DNA of 64,000 nt from positions 124,001 to 188,000 of the forward strand of contig NZ_JAFFSU010000001.1 in NCBI RefSeq assembly GCF_017948455.1, read 5' to 3'. Under the pieces are notes generated by a model. The model had not been told where the DNA came from. It did no database searches and was given only the letters and a program-made list of their open reading frames with translations. Positions 1 through 8,094 of the stretch are shown here, in pieces. The DNA comes from Streptomyces sp. GESEQ-4 (GTDB lineage Bacteria; Actinomycetota; Actinomycetes; Streptomycetales; Streptomycetaceae). Each line of letters starts with the position of its first letter. Position 1 is the first letter of the stretch. Made by a program: the position numbers and the translations under genes.

Positions 1-1
1 C

Positions 2-1258
2 ACCGAGGGGGCGGAACGCTCCGAGTCGAGGCGGACCGCTCGTGACGCGGCCAAGCCTGCCGGGCCACTGGCGGGCATCACGGTGGTGTCTCTGGAGCAG
101 GCGGTGGCGGCCCCCATCTGCACCCGCACCCTCGGTGACTTCGGGGCTCGGGTGATCAAGGTGGAGAACCCGGATGGCGGTGACTTCGCCCGGCACTACG
201 ACGACGTGGTGGGCGGCATGGCGGCGCACTTCGTATGGGTCAACCGGGGCAAGGAGTCGGTCACGCTGAACCTGAAGGATCCGGCCGGGATGGCGGTACT
301 CCACCGGTTGCTCGACCGCGCCGATGTGATGGTCTCCAATCTTGCTCCCGGTGCCACGGCGAGGCTCGGTATCGCGCCCGCCGACCTGGCCGTCAGCCAC
401 CCGGAACTCATCGCCGTGGAGATCGACGGCTATGGGCCGGGAGGCCCGCTGTCCCACAAGCGCGCTTACGATCTGCTGGCCCAGGCGGAGTCGGGCGCAT
501 GCGCGATGACAGGCTTTCCCGGTGCGCCGGCCAAGCCCGGTCCGCCGATGGCCGACGTGTGCACCGGCCTGTATGCCGCGTTGTCGGTTCTGGCGCTGCT
601 CTGCGGCAAGGAGCGTGGCCATGGTCGCGGCGCCGCCGCGGTCGCGGTGAGCCTGTTCGACACGATGACGGAGTTGATGGGGTATCAGCTCACCTACACG
701 CTGCACACGGGTGTGGACCAGCAGCCGGTCGGGATGGGCTCGCCCGCGGTGGCGCCGTACGGCGCCTACCGCACAGCGGACGGCCAGACCGTCGTCCTGG
801 GCACGACGAACGACCGCGAATGGCAGCGCTTCGCGCGTGACCTTCTCGGCCGGTCCGACCTGGCCGACGACGAACGCTTTCGTACGACCTCCGGCCGGGC
901 CGAGCACCGCGAGTTCCTGGACGCGGAGATCGCCGACTGGTGCGCACGCCATGACCTGACGCAGGTGCAGAGCGACGCGGATGCCGCAGGGATCGGGAAT
1001 GCCCGGTTCAACACACCGAGCGAGGTCATAGCCCATCCGCATCTGATGGCCCGCGACCGCTGGCGCCGGATCGACACACCTCACGGTCAGGTACCCGCTC
1101 TTCTTCCACCTCCGGTCATCGCCGGCTACGAGCCACCGATGGGTGGGATCCCCGCACTCGGTCAGCACACCGACGCCCTGCTCACCGAACTCGGCGTCAC
1201 CGAGGACGACATCGCTGTGCTGCGCGCACAAGGCACGGTTGCCCCGGCCCCTCGCTGA
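2..1258 (+). CDS. CaiB/BaiF family III CoA transferase (5' end outside window)
   Basis: This enzyme family moves coenzyme A between carboxylic acids; the substrate here cannot be told. The N-terminal Rossmann-like stretch GARVIKVENPDGGD and the motif SVTLNLKD are typical. The family's catalytic aspartate fits the Asp in MADVCTG, about residue 158 counted from the first in-frame GTG at base 83. The frame stays open to the left edge, and the residues just before base 83 (PLAGITV) match the usual family N-terminus, so the true start lies upstream of the window. The C-terminus is complete. Family members are usually near 390-400 residues, so little is missing. A second, truncated CoA-transferase piece lies on the other strand at about 2.6-2.8 kb. 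Confidence 0.85.
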   Translation, partial: TEGAERSESRRTARDAAKPAGPLAGITVVSLEQAVAAPICTRTLGDFGARVIKVENPDGGDFARHYDDVVGGMAAHFVWVNRGKESVTLNLKDPAGMAVLHRLLDRADVMVSNLAPGATARLGIAPADLAVSHPELIAVEIDGYGPGGPLSHKRAYDLLAQAESGACAMTGFPGAPAKPGPPMADVCTGLYAALSVLALLCGKERGHGRGAAAVAVSLFDTMTELMGYQLTYTLHTGVDQQPVGMGSPAVAPYGAYRTADGQTVVLGTTNDREWQRFARDLLGRSDLADDERFRTTSGRAEHREFLDAEIADWCARHDLTQVQSDADAAGIGNARFNTPSEVIAHPHLMARDRWRRIDTPHGQVPALLPPPVIAGYEPPMGGIPALGQHTDALLTELGVTEDDIAVLRAQGTVAPAPR

Positions 1259-1270
1259 GGTGCCGGATCC

Positions 1271-1552
1271 ATGCCTCGACGGCGCCATCGGGATGACCCT
1301 CGGCGGTCGCAGCGCGTACAAAGACCGTGGGCAATGCTGACGGCGTACGACATGCCCGGACGGCGGGCGTTCGCGCGACGATCGCTCGGTGTCAGGTTCC
1401 GGCGCGGGTCACTTCCGTTCCCGTCATTCTTCGCCGCCATCACCAAACCCGCGCCCAAGGGCCTGGTGATCGACTCCATGTACGCCGTCCACAGCGTCGA
1501 CGGAGCCATCGACTTCGCCACCGAACTGATCGAACTGGCAGAGAAGGGCTGA
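1271..1552 (+). other. Unassigned 93-codon reading frame, probably debris
   Basis: An open frame of 93 codons follows the CoA transferase by 12 bases. Its C-terminal third (from KPAPKGLVIDS to the stop) looks like real protein, while the arginine-rich N-terminal part looks like out-of-frame translation. I do not recognise the family. Given the run of broken genes that follows, it is more likely the 3' end of a decayed gene than a functional protein. No convincing ribosome binding site was seen. Confidence 0.25.
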
Positions 1553-1562
1553 CGCCGTTCCG

Positions 1563-1900
1563 GCCGGAACGGCGAACGAAACAGACTGGCAAGCGTCGGG
1601 CGTCGGCCTGTGTCTCTCGGCGAACGCGGTCCGTGCGCTGTACCGCCTCGCCTTCGGTGACGAGGGGGCAAGCGTGCGGAACGCGTCGTGCGACAGTGGC
1701 TGCAGGACCACCGAGGACGCACTCTCGCGGAGTTCGATGCCGGCCAGATCTGGGGCGACGTCGGCGACTGCCGCGCAGTGTGCTTGACACGTCTCGACCC
1801 TCCACCGCTTCGGCTGTGGCAGGAATCCCCGGTGCCCGGGGTCGCGTTCGACGATCTCGACGTCCACGACGACTGGCCCTCCTGGCACCCGGAACAGGAG
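1563..1900 (+). pseudogene. Remnant of an FAD-dependent aromatic monooxygenase, frameshifted
   Basis: Two adjoining frames each encode a recognisable part of a salicylate-hydroxylase-like FAD monooxygenase. The first frame (about 1563-1680) reads GVGLCLSANAVRALYRL, matching the segment after the FAD fold where these enzymes carry 'LxPNAxRALxxLGL'. The second frame (from about 1688) reads DHRGRTLAEFD and WGDVGDCRAV, matching the next segment. A frameshift separates them, and neither the N-terminal GxGxxG nor the C-terminal half is present. This is a dead internal fragment. Confidence 0.6.
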
Positions 1901-1929
1901 CTGCCCACCACCGAGGCCCCATCGCGGCC

Positions 1930-2079
1930 TCCGGTGGAAGTCATCTGATCCGGATCGGCGACGACGCGGACCTGGCGATCGTGGACACCAACCCGCTGGA
2001 CGACTACGCCCAGACCCTGCGCGAGAGGCCGGTGCACGCCACGATGCCGGCGGGCACGTGGACGCATGGGCCGTACTGA
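1930..2079 (+). pseudogene. C-terminal fragment of an amidohydrolase (YtcJ-like)
   Basis: The frame ending at the TGA at 2077-2079 encodes GDDADLAIVDTNPLDDY followed by a segment ending AGTWTHGPY. This is the typical closing beta-sandwich segment of Amidohydro_3/YtcJ-type amidohydrolases, where the 'G.DADLxVxDxDPL' motif precedes the C-terminal 'V.ATxxGGxxV'. The metal-binding TIM barrel is missing, so only about 45 codons of the gene survive. Confidence 0.6.
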
Positions 2080-2108
2080 CACCATGCCTTTGCAGGTGCG
2101 CCAGAGGT

Positions 2109-2600
2109 CCGGTCCCAGGTGGCGGCGGTGACGCCGCGTTCACGCAGCACCGCTTTGCGGACCTTGCCGGTCTCGGTGAGTGGCAGGGACGGGACCGTTT
2201 CGATGTAGCGGGGCACGGCGAACGTGGGCAGCTCCCGCGCGCAGTGCCGGGTCAGGTCCTGCGGGTCCAGCACGTTGCCGGGCCGGATGACGATCGCGAC
2301 CATGACCTCGTCCTCGGCCAGCTCCGAGGCCATGGGGAAGGCGGCGGCTTCGGCGACGGCCGGATGGGTGCGGACGGCCGATTCCACCTCGTACGAGGAG
2401 ATGTTCTCGCCGCGCCGCCGGATGACGTCCTTGATGCGGTCGACGAAGCGGAACCAGCCGTCCGGCTCACGGATCACGCGGTCGCCGGTCCGGCGCCAGG
2501 AGTGGGCGGTGGTGCGGAATCGCCCAAGTAGCCGGTGCAGAAGGCGAACGGCCGGTGACTGCGGACGAGGAGTTCGCCGGGCGTGCCGTCCGGGGCGGGA
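2109..2600 (-). pseudogene. Broken acyl-CoA synthetase (AMP-forming), C-terminal part
   Basis: Two minus-strand frames together give the end of an ANL-superfamily acyl-CoA ligase. The first (about 2600-2522) reads DGTPGELLVRSHRPFAF. After a frameshift, the second continues with TGDRVIREPDGWFRFVDR, then IKDVIRRRGENISSYEVE (the hinge and A8 motif) and PLTETGKVRK, which carries the A10 lysine. The AMP-binding N-terminal domain is absent and the frame is disrupted near 2520. The surviving C-terminal domain reads cleanly to about 2109, then runs into unrelated sequence. It cannot encode an active synthetase. Confidence 0.75.
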
Positions 2601-2835
2601 ACGAGGGCCTGGGCGGCGGCATCGGCGGGCATCCCGCGTGCCCACGCGCCGAGTACGCCGTCGATCAGGTCGCTCTCCCGCCTGCGGCCGTCCGCAGTCG
2701 ACAGCCGTTCGTCGGCGGCCAGTTCGGGGAGCCCGATCGCATGGCAGAGAGCCGTCCACTCCTCGTCCGTGCGGACGCTGACGGCGAGCCAGCGGTCGGC
2801 GCCCAGGCAGCGGTAGACACCCTGAAGAAGCTGCA
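2601..2835 (-). pseudogene. Internal fragment of a second family III CoA transferase
   Basis: The minus-strand frame reads GVYRCLGADRWLAVSV, then DEEWTALCHAIGLPELAADERL, then a helix-rich stretch ending DAAAQAL. This is the middle to C-terminal part of a CaiB/BaiF CoA transferase; the corresponding part of the intact gene at the left edge reads GAYRTADGQTVVLGT. The piece is joined directly to acyl-CoA-synthetase sequence on one side and MDR-dehydrogenase sequence on the other, with no start codon or catalytic aspartate. Confidence 0.7.
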
Positions 2836-3208
2836 TGCCAGCGCGGGATCCGTGCCCTCGGGTACGGCGACCGCGGCGGCGTCGGGCACGACCGCATGCT
2901 CGGCCCAGCACCCGTCCCGGCGCGGTCCAAGACCCTTGCCGTTGATCCTGACCAGGCTGCCCTCGGCGTGCGTGTCCGAGGCCAGAACCTCCCCGCACGC
3001 CGTGGTGCCCGGCACCGCGGGCAGATCCGGAAGGATGCCGAACTTGCCGTCCGCGACGTTCAGATCGAGGTGGCCGACCTGCGCCGCCCGTACGCGTACG
3101 AGGGTCTGGCCGGGCTCCCGTACGGGCACCGGCCGCTGTACCAACCGGGGCAGGGCGCCGAACTCTTCAGTGCTACGGGTGTCGAGCGCTGGACCCGCAG
3201 GCAGGCAC
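2836..3208 (-). pseudogene. N-terminal fragment of an MDR (zinc-type alcohol) dehydrogenase
   Basis: The frame reads VQRPVPVREPGQTLVRVRAA, HLDLNVADGKFG and LPAVPGTTACGEVLA, the standard N-terminal GroES-like domain of quinone-oxidoreductase-type MDR enzymes. It then breaks off after VPEGTDPALAC, where such enzymes would continue into the Rossmann fold. At about 2835 the sequence switches to CoA-transferase in another frame. The fragment begins immediately after the stop of the phosphotriesterase-family gene, so it may once have been co-transcribed with it. Confidence 0.7.
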
Positions 3209-4159
3209 TCACCTGGCGGAGGGCTCTTTGGCCAGCAGTGTCTGGGGGGCATACCGCAGCACGGTCTCGACCGCCTCGTGGCCCAGACGCCGACGCAACC
3301 GCGGGACGAAGTCCCTGCCGAGCACATCCATGCCCGGCCCGCCACCGTAGGCGGTGAGCGAGGACTTGCGTCCGACGTCGGTCCCCAAGCAGATCTGGCC
3401 CAGTTTGCCGGCCTCGGCCATGCGCTCGATGAGCTCGAGGACAACCGAGTCCGGGCGGTATTTGATCCGCCCGATCGTGTCGTAGACGAGGTACGCGCCC
3501 CGGGCGATGAGGTCGAGGTGGAGTTCCGGATCGGGGTTGCGGTCGGTGTGGGCCAGCAGGACCCGTCCGGCCGGAACGCCGTGCTTGTCCAGGAGGTCCA
3601 GGGCTGCGTGCGCGGCGGTTCCGATCTCGGTGTGCACCGCCACGGCCACTCCCGTGCTCCGGGCCGCCGCCGCTCCCGCGGCGAACCAGCGCTCCTCGTG
3701 GCGGTCGATCCGGTGGTACGAGGCTCCGAGTTTGATGATGCCCGCCTTGTGAGGGCTGGGTATGGGGCGGGGAAAGTCCCAGTCGTGACTGTCCATGCCA
3801 ACGCGAAGGTCGTCCAGGAGTACGTCGAGAAGCGTCGCGTCGTCGGCCTGGCGGGCCCAGTGGAAGGCCGGATAGTGCGCGCTGCGGTGGAAGCCGGTCG
3901 CGGCGATCACGTGGATCCCGCTCGTGCGGGAGACCTCGGCGAGTTGGCCCGGGCGGCGTCCCAGGCCGACCGGTGTCAGGTCGACGACGGTACGCATGCC
4001 GCTTGACGCGACACGCAGGAGTTCGGCCGCCGCACTGTCGGTGTCGAGGAACTCGTCACCCGGGTTGACCGGGGTGCGCAGGAAGACGTGCTCGTGAGCA
4101 TCCACCTCGCCGAGTTCATGAGCGGCGACAGGGCCCAGGACGGTCTCGACGACAGGCAA
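3209..4159 (-). CDS. Phosphotriesterase-family metal-dependent hydrolase
   Basis: A complete 316-residue PF02126 protein. Metal ligands are visible: the HEH pair in VDAHEHVF near the N-terminus, the lysine in GIIKLGAS (carbamylated in relatives), the histidines in AVHTEIG and LAHTDRN, and the aspartate in CLGTDVGR. Many bacterial relatives are lactonases or resiniferatoxin-binding-like hydrolases rather than true phosphotriesterases, so the substrate here is open. A lactone or a sugar-acid derivative would fit the neighbouring sugar-type genes. The start codon is TTG at 4159, supported by AAGGAG eight bases upstream. It lies 46 bases downstream of the GntR regulator on the same strand, so both probably share a transcript divergent from the SIS/SDR/oxidoreductase operon. 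Confidence 0.85.
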   Translation of the reverse strand: MPVVETVLGPVAAHELGEVDAHEHVFLRTPVNPGDEFLDTDSAAAELLRVASSGMRTVVDLTPVGLGRRPGQLAEVSRTSGIHVIAATGFHRSAHYPAFHWARQADDATLLDVLLDDLRVGMDSHDWDFPRPIPSPHKAGIIKLGASYHRIDRHEERWFAAGAAAARSTGVAVAVHTEIGTAAHAALDLLDKHGVPAGRVLLAHTDRNPDPELHLDLIARGAYLVYDTIGRIKYRPDSVVLELIERMAEAGKLGQICLGTDVGRKSSLTAYGGGPGMDVLGRDFVPRLRRRLGHEAVETVLRYAPQTLLAKEPSAR

Positions 4160-4205
4160 GGCTGAGTCTCCTTCCGGGTACCGCCCTGTACCGCCCTCTC
4201 CGGCG

Positions 4206-4910
4206 CTAGGCGAGTTCTATGTGGAACACGAACCGGGAACCCGCGTAGCGGGATTCCGTGAGTTCGACGGGTGTCCCGTCAGCGGTGGTGATCAGTCGGC
4301 GCTCGACAAAAATGGGCGCACCGATGGGCAGTTCCAGGAGGGCGGCGTCGTCGTCGGCGGCGATGGCCGCTATCTGTGTTCCGGTCGCGCGCGTGGGGGC
4401 CAAACCCTTGTCGGTGAGCGCCTGGTGGAGCGAGCCATGGGCCAGATCCTCGTCCAACAGCCAGGCGCATGACGGTGGCAGGACGACGTTCTCGATCGCC
4501 ATCGGCTGGTCGTCGGCCAACCGCAGCCGTCGTACGTGAACGACGTTGGACTGGGGCGCGAGCCTGAGCGCGGTGATCTCCTCCTGACTGCCCACACGCA
4601 GTTCACTTGTCAGGACAGTCGACGACACGGTCATGCCGCGCAGCGCCATTTCCTCGGTGAAGGAGCGCAGTCGGCCCATCTGGCGGTGGACCTGCGGTTC
4701 CCCGACGAAGGTGCCGACGCCGGAGATCCGGTAGATCACGCCTTCGGCGACCAGGCGCTGGGTCGCCTGCCTGACCGTCATCCGGCTGACTTGGAACAGG
4801 TCGCACAGTTCCGCGTCGGACTCGATCTGATCTCCGGGGTTCAGCCCCGCGATCCGACTGCGGATGTGCCGTTCGACTGCTTCATGTCGCGGCATGGGCC
4901 GCCGAGCCAC
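4206..4910 (-). CDS. GntR-family (HutC/UTRA type) transcriptional regulator
   Basis: A 234-residue repressor-type regulator. Residues about 5-70 form the winged helix (RMTVRQATQRLVAEGVI with the wing GVGTFVG), and the rest is a UTRA effector-binding domain ending in a typical SRYAGSRFVFHIEL tail. The GTG at 4910 was chosen because AAAGGAG lies five bases upstream; longer starts have no such site. HutC-type regulators usually bind small ligands such as phosphorylated sugars or urocanate at the UTRA domain. Sites resembling the HutC consensus GTnTAnAC lie just upstream of its own gene and ahead of the divergent operon and the ROK kinase, suggesting it controls the surrounding cluster and itself. 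Confidence 0.9.
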   Translation of the reverse strand: MARRPMPRHEAVERHIRSRIAGLNPGDQIESDAELCDLFQVSRMTVRQATQRLVAEGVIYRISGVGTFVGEPQVHRQMGRLRSFTEEMALRGMTVSSTVLTSELRVGSQEEITALRLAPQSNVVHVRRLRLADDQPMAIENVVLPPSCAWLLDEDLAHGSLHQALTDKGLAPTRATGTQIAAIAADDDAALLELPIGAPIFVERRLITTADGTPVELTESRYAGSRFVFHIELA

Positions 4911-4922
4911 GTCTTCTCCTTT

Positions 4923-4937
4923 GTCTATACCGGTATA
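4923..4937. promoter_or_regulatory. Putative HutC-type operator upstream of the GntR gene
   Basis: The sequence GTCTATAC (4923-4930) fits the HutC-subfamily consensus GTnTAnAC and overlaps a perfect 12-base palindrome, TATACCGGTATA (4926-4937). It starts 13 bases upstream of the regulator's GTG, a good position for autorepression. It is a candidate by pattern only. Confidence 0.5.
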
Positions 4938-5065
4938 CGCCCTGCAGCATAGGCCGTCACTCGGTGTGCGTCCACACCTGCCGCGCGGGAACAGAATCAA
5001 AGATCAGCCAGCACTAGTGCTTGACGTGGTGCCGGTCGTCACTCTAGCGTCCGGCCAGTACTACC

Positions 5066-5075
5066 TGTCTAGACA
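5066..5075. promoter_or_regulatory. Putative HutC-type operator upstream of the SIS-domain operon
   Basis: TGTCTAGACA is a perfect 10-base palindrome containing GTCTAGAC, an exact GTnTAnAC match, and lies about 80 bases before the SIS gene start. The same core occurs in DasR sites of Streptomyces, so DasR cross-binding is possible, although the flanks do not continue the DasR palindrome. Confidence 0.5.
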
Positions 5076-5157
5076 TACTCGCCCATATGCAAGTGCATGG
5101 CTGGCCCCGCATCGGGGCCGACCCAGTCTCTGCCTTCGCACCGAGAGGTTTCCGCAC

Positions 5158-5937
5158 GTGCCATCGTGGATCCGTACCGCAGTCGGGATCGTCGAGCAGA
5201 TTGCCGAGTCCCAGGCCGGCGCCATCGAGGCCGCGGCCCAGATCGCCGCCGGGTCGATCGCCGACGACGGCGTCGTCTACACCTTCGGCACCGGTCATTC
5301 GCGCATGCCGGTGGAGGAGTTCTTTCCCCGCTACGGCTCCTACCCCGGCTTCCAGCCGCTCGTGGAGCTCTCGATGACGTTCCACACCCAGGTGGTGGGG
5401 GCCAACGGACAGCGGCAGGCGATGTTCATCGAGCGCGTCGAGGGGCTCGCCGACCAGATCCTGGCCAACTTCCGGCTGCGCCCTGCGGACAGCATGTTCA
5501 TCTTCAGCGTCAGCGGGCTCAACGCCGTCCCCATCGAAATGGCGATGGGCGCGAAGAAGGCGGGCCTGCCGGTCATCGCGGCCACGTCGCTGCAGGAGAC
5601 GCACGCCGCCGAAGCGCGGCATCCGAGCGGATCCCGGCTCGCCGACCACGCGGATGTCGTGATCGATCTGGGCTCGCCGGTCGGCGACGCCATCTGCCAA
5701 GTGCCCGGCCTGGACGTCCCGGTCGGCCCGGTGAGTACCTTCACCGCGATCGCCGTGGTCAACGAGATCAAGGTCCGGGTCGCCGAACTGCTGGCCGAAC
5801 GGGGCGCCATGCCGCCGGTCATCACCAGCTCCCGCCTGGTCGGCGCGGATCGCAGTAACGAGCTGTTCGAGGGCGCCTACCTCGAATTCGCCCGCCGCTC
5901 CGCCGCCGCTCTGCGCACCGCGGACGGTGCACGGTGA
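5158..5937 (+). CDS. SIS-domain phosphosugar isomerase-like protein
   Basis: A 259-residue protein with a SIS fold: an N-terminal helical segment, then VYTFGTGHSRMPVEEF (the phosphosugar-binding loop region), then FIFSVSGLNAVPIEMA and PVIAATSLQETH. It resembles the stand-alone 'sugar isomerase domain' proteins related to MurQ and GmhA rather than a full GlmS. Its role is probably isomerisation, or etherase-like processing, of a phosphorylated sugar. The GTG start at 5158 was chosen because the preceding bases carry GAGAGG and the protein then begins at the family's usual helix; upstream in-frame codons read through non-coding sequence. It is the first gene of an operon with the SDR and FAD oxidoreductase, joined by four-base overlaps, and has a HutC-type operator in front. 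Confidence 0.8.
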   Translation: MPSWIRTAVGIVEQIAESQAGAIEAAAQIAAGSIADDGVVYTFGTGHSRMPVEEFFPRYGSYPGFQPLVELSMTFHTQVVGANGQRQAMFIERVEGLADQILANFRLRPADSMFIFSVSGLNAVPIEMAMGAKKAGLPVIAATSLQETHAAEARHPSGSRLADHADVVIDLGSPVGDAICQVPGLDVPVGPVSTFTAIAVVNEIKVRVAELLAERGAMPPVITSSRLVGADRSNELFEGAYLEFARRSAAALRTADGAR

Positions 5938-6626
5938 GGCGCCTGCTGGTGGCCGGTGCTCAGGGCGGGATCGGCGCCGCGTGCGTCAAGGCAGCGCGTG
6001 CCGCCGGCGCCCAGGTCTTCGAGGCCGACCGTGACACGTACGACGTCACCGTGTCCGCGGGTGCCGATGCGGCGGTGGCACGAGCGGCCGAGGCACTGGA
6101 CGGTCTCGACAGCATCGTGCACGCGGTGGGCATGTCCGGCCGGCGTCTCGGCGACGGACCGGTGGACGAGTGCAGCGACGAGGCATGGAACGAAGTGCAC
6201 CGGGTCGATCTCGACTCGGTGTTCTATCTGCTGCGCGCCGGTCTACGGCAGTTGTCCGGCGCGGGCGGGTCGATCGTCGTCATCGGCTCGGCCCTGGCGA
6301 GCACACTGGACGAGGACTTCCTCACCGCTGCCTACGCCAGCGCGAAGGGAGCCCTGGTCCCCCTGGTGCGCTCGGCCGCGTTCACCGGAGCCCCCAAGGG
6401 TGTGCGCGTCAACATCGTCGCGGCCGGCCTGGTGGACACTCCCATGGCCGCACGCGCCATGGCCGATCCCGCGATCCAGGACCGGATGCCACGCCTGATG
6501 CCGCTCGGTGCGCGGGCCTGCAGCCCCGACGAGATCGCCGACACCGCCCTGTGGCTGCTGTCGGACGCCGCCTCCCGCACGACCGGTGCGGTGGTCCCCG
6601 TAGACGGAGGGTGGCACCTGAGGTGA
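5934..6626 (+). CDS. Short-chain dehydrogenase/reductase
   Basis: A 230-residue SDR, slightly short for the family. The cofactor loop is AGAQGGIGAA near the N-terminus, the catalytic Ser lies in VIGSALAS, and the YxxxK pair is Tyr134/Lys138 in YASAKGA. The C-terminus ends GAVVPVDGGWHLR, as in classical SDRs. The early Asp in EADRD suggests NAD rather than NADP preference, though this is only an inference. The GTG start overlaps the stop of the SIS gene and its own stop overlaps the next gene, so all three are translationally coupled. A sugar or polyol oxidation fits the context. Confidence 0.85.
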   Translation: MRRLLVAGAQGGIGAACVKAARAAGAQVFEADRDTYDVTVSAGADAAVARAAEALDGLDSIVHAVGMSGRRLGDGPVDECSDEAWNEVHRVDLDSVFYLLRAGLRQLSGAGGSIVVIGSALASTLDEDFLTAAYASAKGALVPLVRSAAFTGAPKGVRVNIVAAGLVDTPMAARAMADPAIQDRMPRLMPLGARACSPDEIADTALWLLSDAASRTTGAVVPVDGGWHLR

Positions 6627-7951
6627 ACAGCGCACGCATCAGTCAGGTGGCGGCCGAGCGGCATCCGCTGCTGTGGGACGGCGATGTGGTGGTCGTCGGC
6701 GGCGGGTCGGCGGGCTCCGCGGCAGCCGTCGCGGCCGCCCGGCGGGGCGCTTCCACCTTGCTCGTGGAGGGCGCCGCTCACCTGGGCGGCACCGGTGCGA
6801 GTGTCCTGGACACCTTCTACGGCTTCTACGCGCCCGGCACGGGCGATCGCGTCGTCGGCGGCGTCGGCTGGGAGGTGTGCCAGGCGCTCACCGACCGCAA
6901 AGCGGCCTTCGAACGCCCCAACACCTACGGTGCGGGCACCGGCATCACCTACGACCCCGAGACGCTCAAGCTGGTCTGGGACGAACTCACCGGCTCTGCC
7001 GGGGTGCGGGTCCTGTTCCACGCCCGTGCATCACGGGTGGTGATGGAGGGCGAGAACGTTCTCGGCGTGGTCGTCGAGACGGTTGCCGGTCCCGGTCACG
7101 TACGCGCCCGGGTGGTCGTCGACGCCAGCGGCGACGCCGACATCGCCTGGCGCGCGGGGGCGGCGCTGGAGCGGCCCGCCGAGGACCGCGTCGTACAACC
7201 GCTCACGCAGACGTTCCGCCTCGCCGGTGTCGACGCCGCGGCGACCCCGACGGCGGAGCTGCACCGTCTGATGGCCCTGCACGCGGACTCGGGAGCGTAC
7301 GAGCTGCCCCGGCGTGAAGGGTCCGTCCACCGGACCACCGAACCCGGGGTCGTCCACACCAACGTGACCCGTGTGAGCGGCGTCGACCCGACCGACCCGT
7401 GGCAGCTTTCGGCAGCCGAGCAGGAGGGACGCCGTCAGGTCGTCGAGTACACGCGGTTCCTCAGAGAGCAGGTTCCGGGGTACGAACAGGCTTTCCCTGT
7501 CGGATCCGCACCGCGCATCGGTGTGCGGGAGAGCCGCCGCCTGATCGGCGAGTACGTCCTGGAGAGGGAAGACGTCCTGACCGCGCGCCAGTTCGAGGAC
7601 GCCATCGCGCTCTGCGGCGCTCCGATCGAGGACCATGCAGCCGGGCAGAGGACGATCTGGCAGTACGTCGGCTCAGGTGACCAGACGCCCACAGGCCGCA
7701 CCTACGGTGTGCCCTACCGATGCCTGCTCCCTCGCGGGGTCGACGCTCTGCTGGTCGCGGGCCGGTGTCTGTCGGCCACCCACGACGCCCACGCCTCGGT
7801 CCGTTCCATCGGGCAGTGCATGGCGATGGGGCAGGCCGCGGGGACGGCGGCGGCCCTGACGGTCTCTGCCGGATCACGGCCCCGCGATGTGGACGCCGAC
7901 GAACTGCGTGAGCAGCTCGCAGCCGACGGCGCCCTGCTCTCACCCGACTGA
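6623..7951 (+). CDS. FAD-dependent oxidoreductase (FAD_oxidored/PF12831 type)
   Basis: A 442-residue flavoprotein. It has a dinucleotide fold [14 protein letters not shown] from about residue 22, then the cap region, then VDASGDADIAWRAG and the C-terminal GVDALLVAGRCLSATHDAHA with SIRSIGQCMAMGQAAG-like packing around the flavin. Such proteins are often annotated as fumarate-reductase-like or 'FAD-dependent oxidoreductase' in sugar-acid clusters; the real substrate is not known. The GTG start forms a GTGA overlap with the SDR stop, and the mature N-terminus matches relatives from that point. It has no signal peptide, so it is likely cytoplasmic. Confidence 0.8.
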   Translation: MNSARISQVAAERHPLLWDGDVVVVGGGSAGSAAAVAAARRGASTLLVEGAAHLGGTGASVLDTFYGFYAPGTGDRVVGGVGWEVCQALTDRKAAFERPNTYGAGTGITYDPETLKLVWDELTGSAGVRVLFHARASRVVMEGENVLGVVVETVAGPGHVRARVVVDASGDADIAWRAGAALERPAEDRVVQPLTQTFRLAGVDAAATPTAELHRLMALHADSGAYELPRREGSVHRTTEPGVVHTNVTRVSGVDPTDPWQLSAAEQEGRRQVVEYTRFLREQVPGYEQAFPVGSAPRIGVRESRRLIGEYVLEREDVLTARQFEDAIALCGAPIEDHAAGQRTIWQYVGSGDQTPTGRTYGVPYRCLLPRGVDALLVAGRCLSATHDAHASVRSIGQCMAMGQAAGTAAALTVSAGSRPRDVDADELREQLAADGALLSPD

Positions 7952-7973
7952 CCGCCACTTCTGGACGTCAAAA

Positions 7974-8062
7974 GGCTAGACAGGTCCAACCCTTCTGATT
8001 CTTTACGGCTCAACTGATTGACTGGGCGATTTACGCAGCCTAGCTTCTCATTAAGTCTATAC
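7974..8062. promoter_or_regulatory. Two HutC-type half-palindromic sites before the ROK kinase
   Basis: The gap between the FAD oxidoreductase and the ROK kinase contains GTCTATAC at 8055-8062, identical to the site in front of the GntR gene, and GGCTAGAC at 7974-7981, one mismatch from GTnTAnAC. The closer copy ends 32 bases before the kinase start. Both are candidate operators for the cluster's regulator. Confidence 0.45.
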
Positions 8063-8094
8063 AGGCAGTACTGATCAGGGATCAGGGAGTTCGC

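Noticed and set aside
2004..2930. A 308-residue minus-strand protein spanning the acyl-CoA-synthetase end
   Set aside because: Its first half is arginine/proline-rich out-of-frame translation of CoA-transferase sequence, and its last part runs into the amidohydrolase fragment. Only the middle is real family sequence.
5066..5075. A full DasR binding site before the SIS operon
   Set aside because: The core GTCTAGAC agrees, but the flanks do not extend the DasR palindrome. I report it only as a HutC-type candidate with possible DasR cross-binding.
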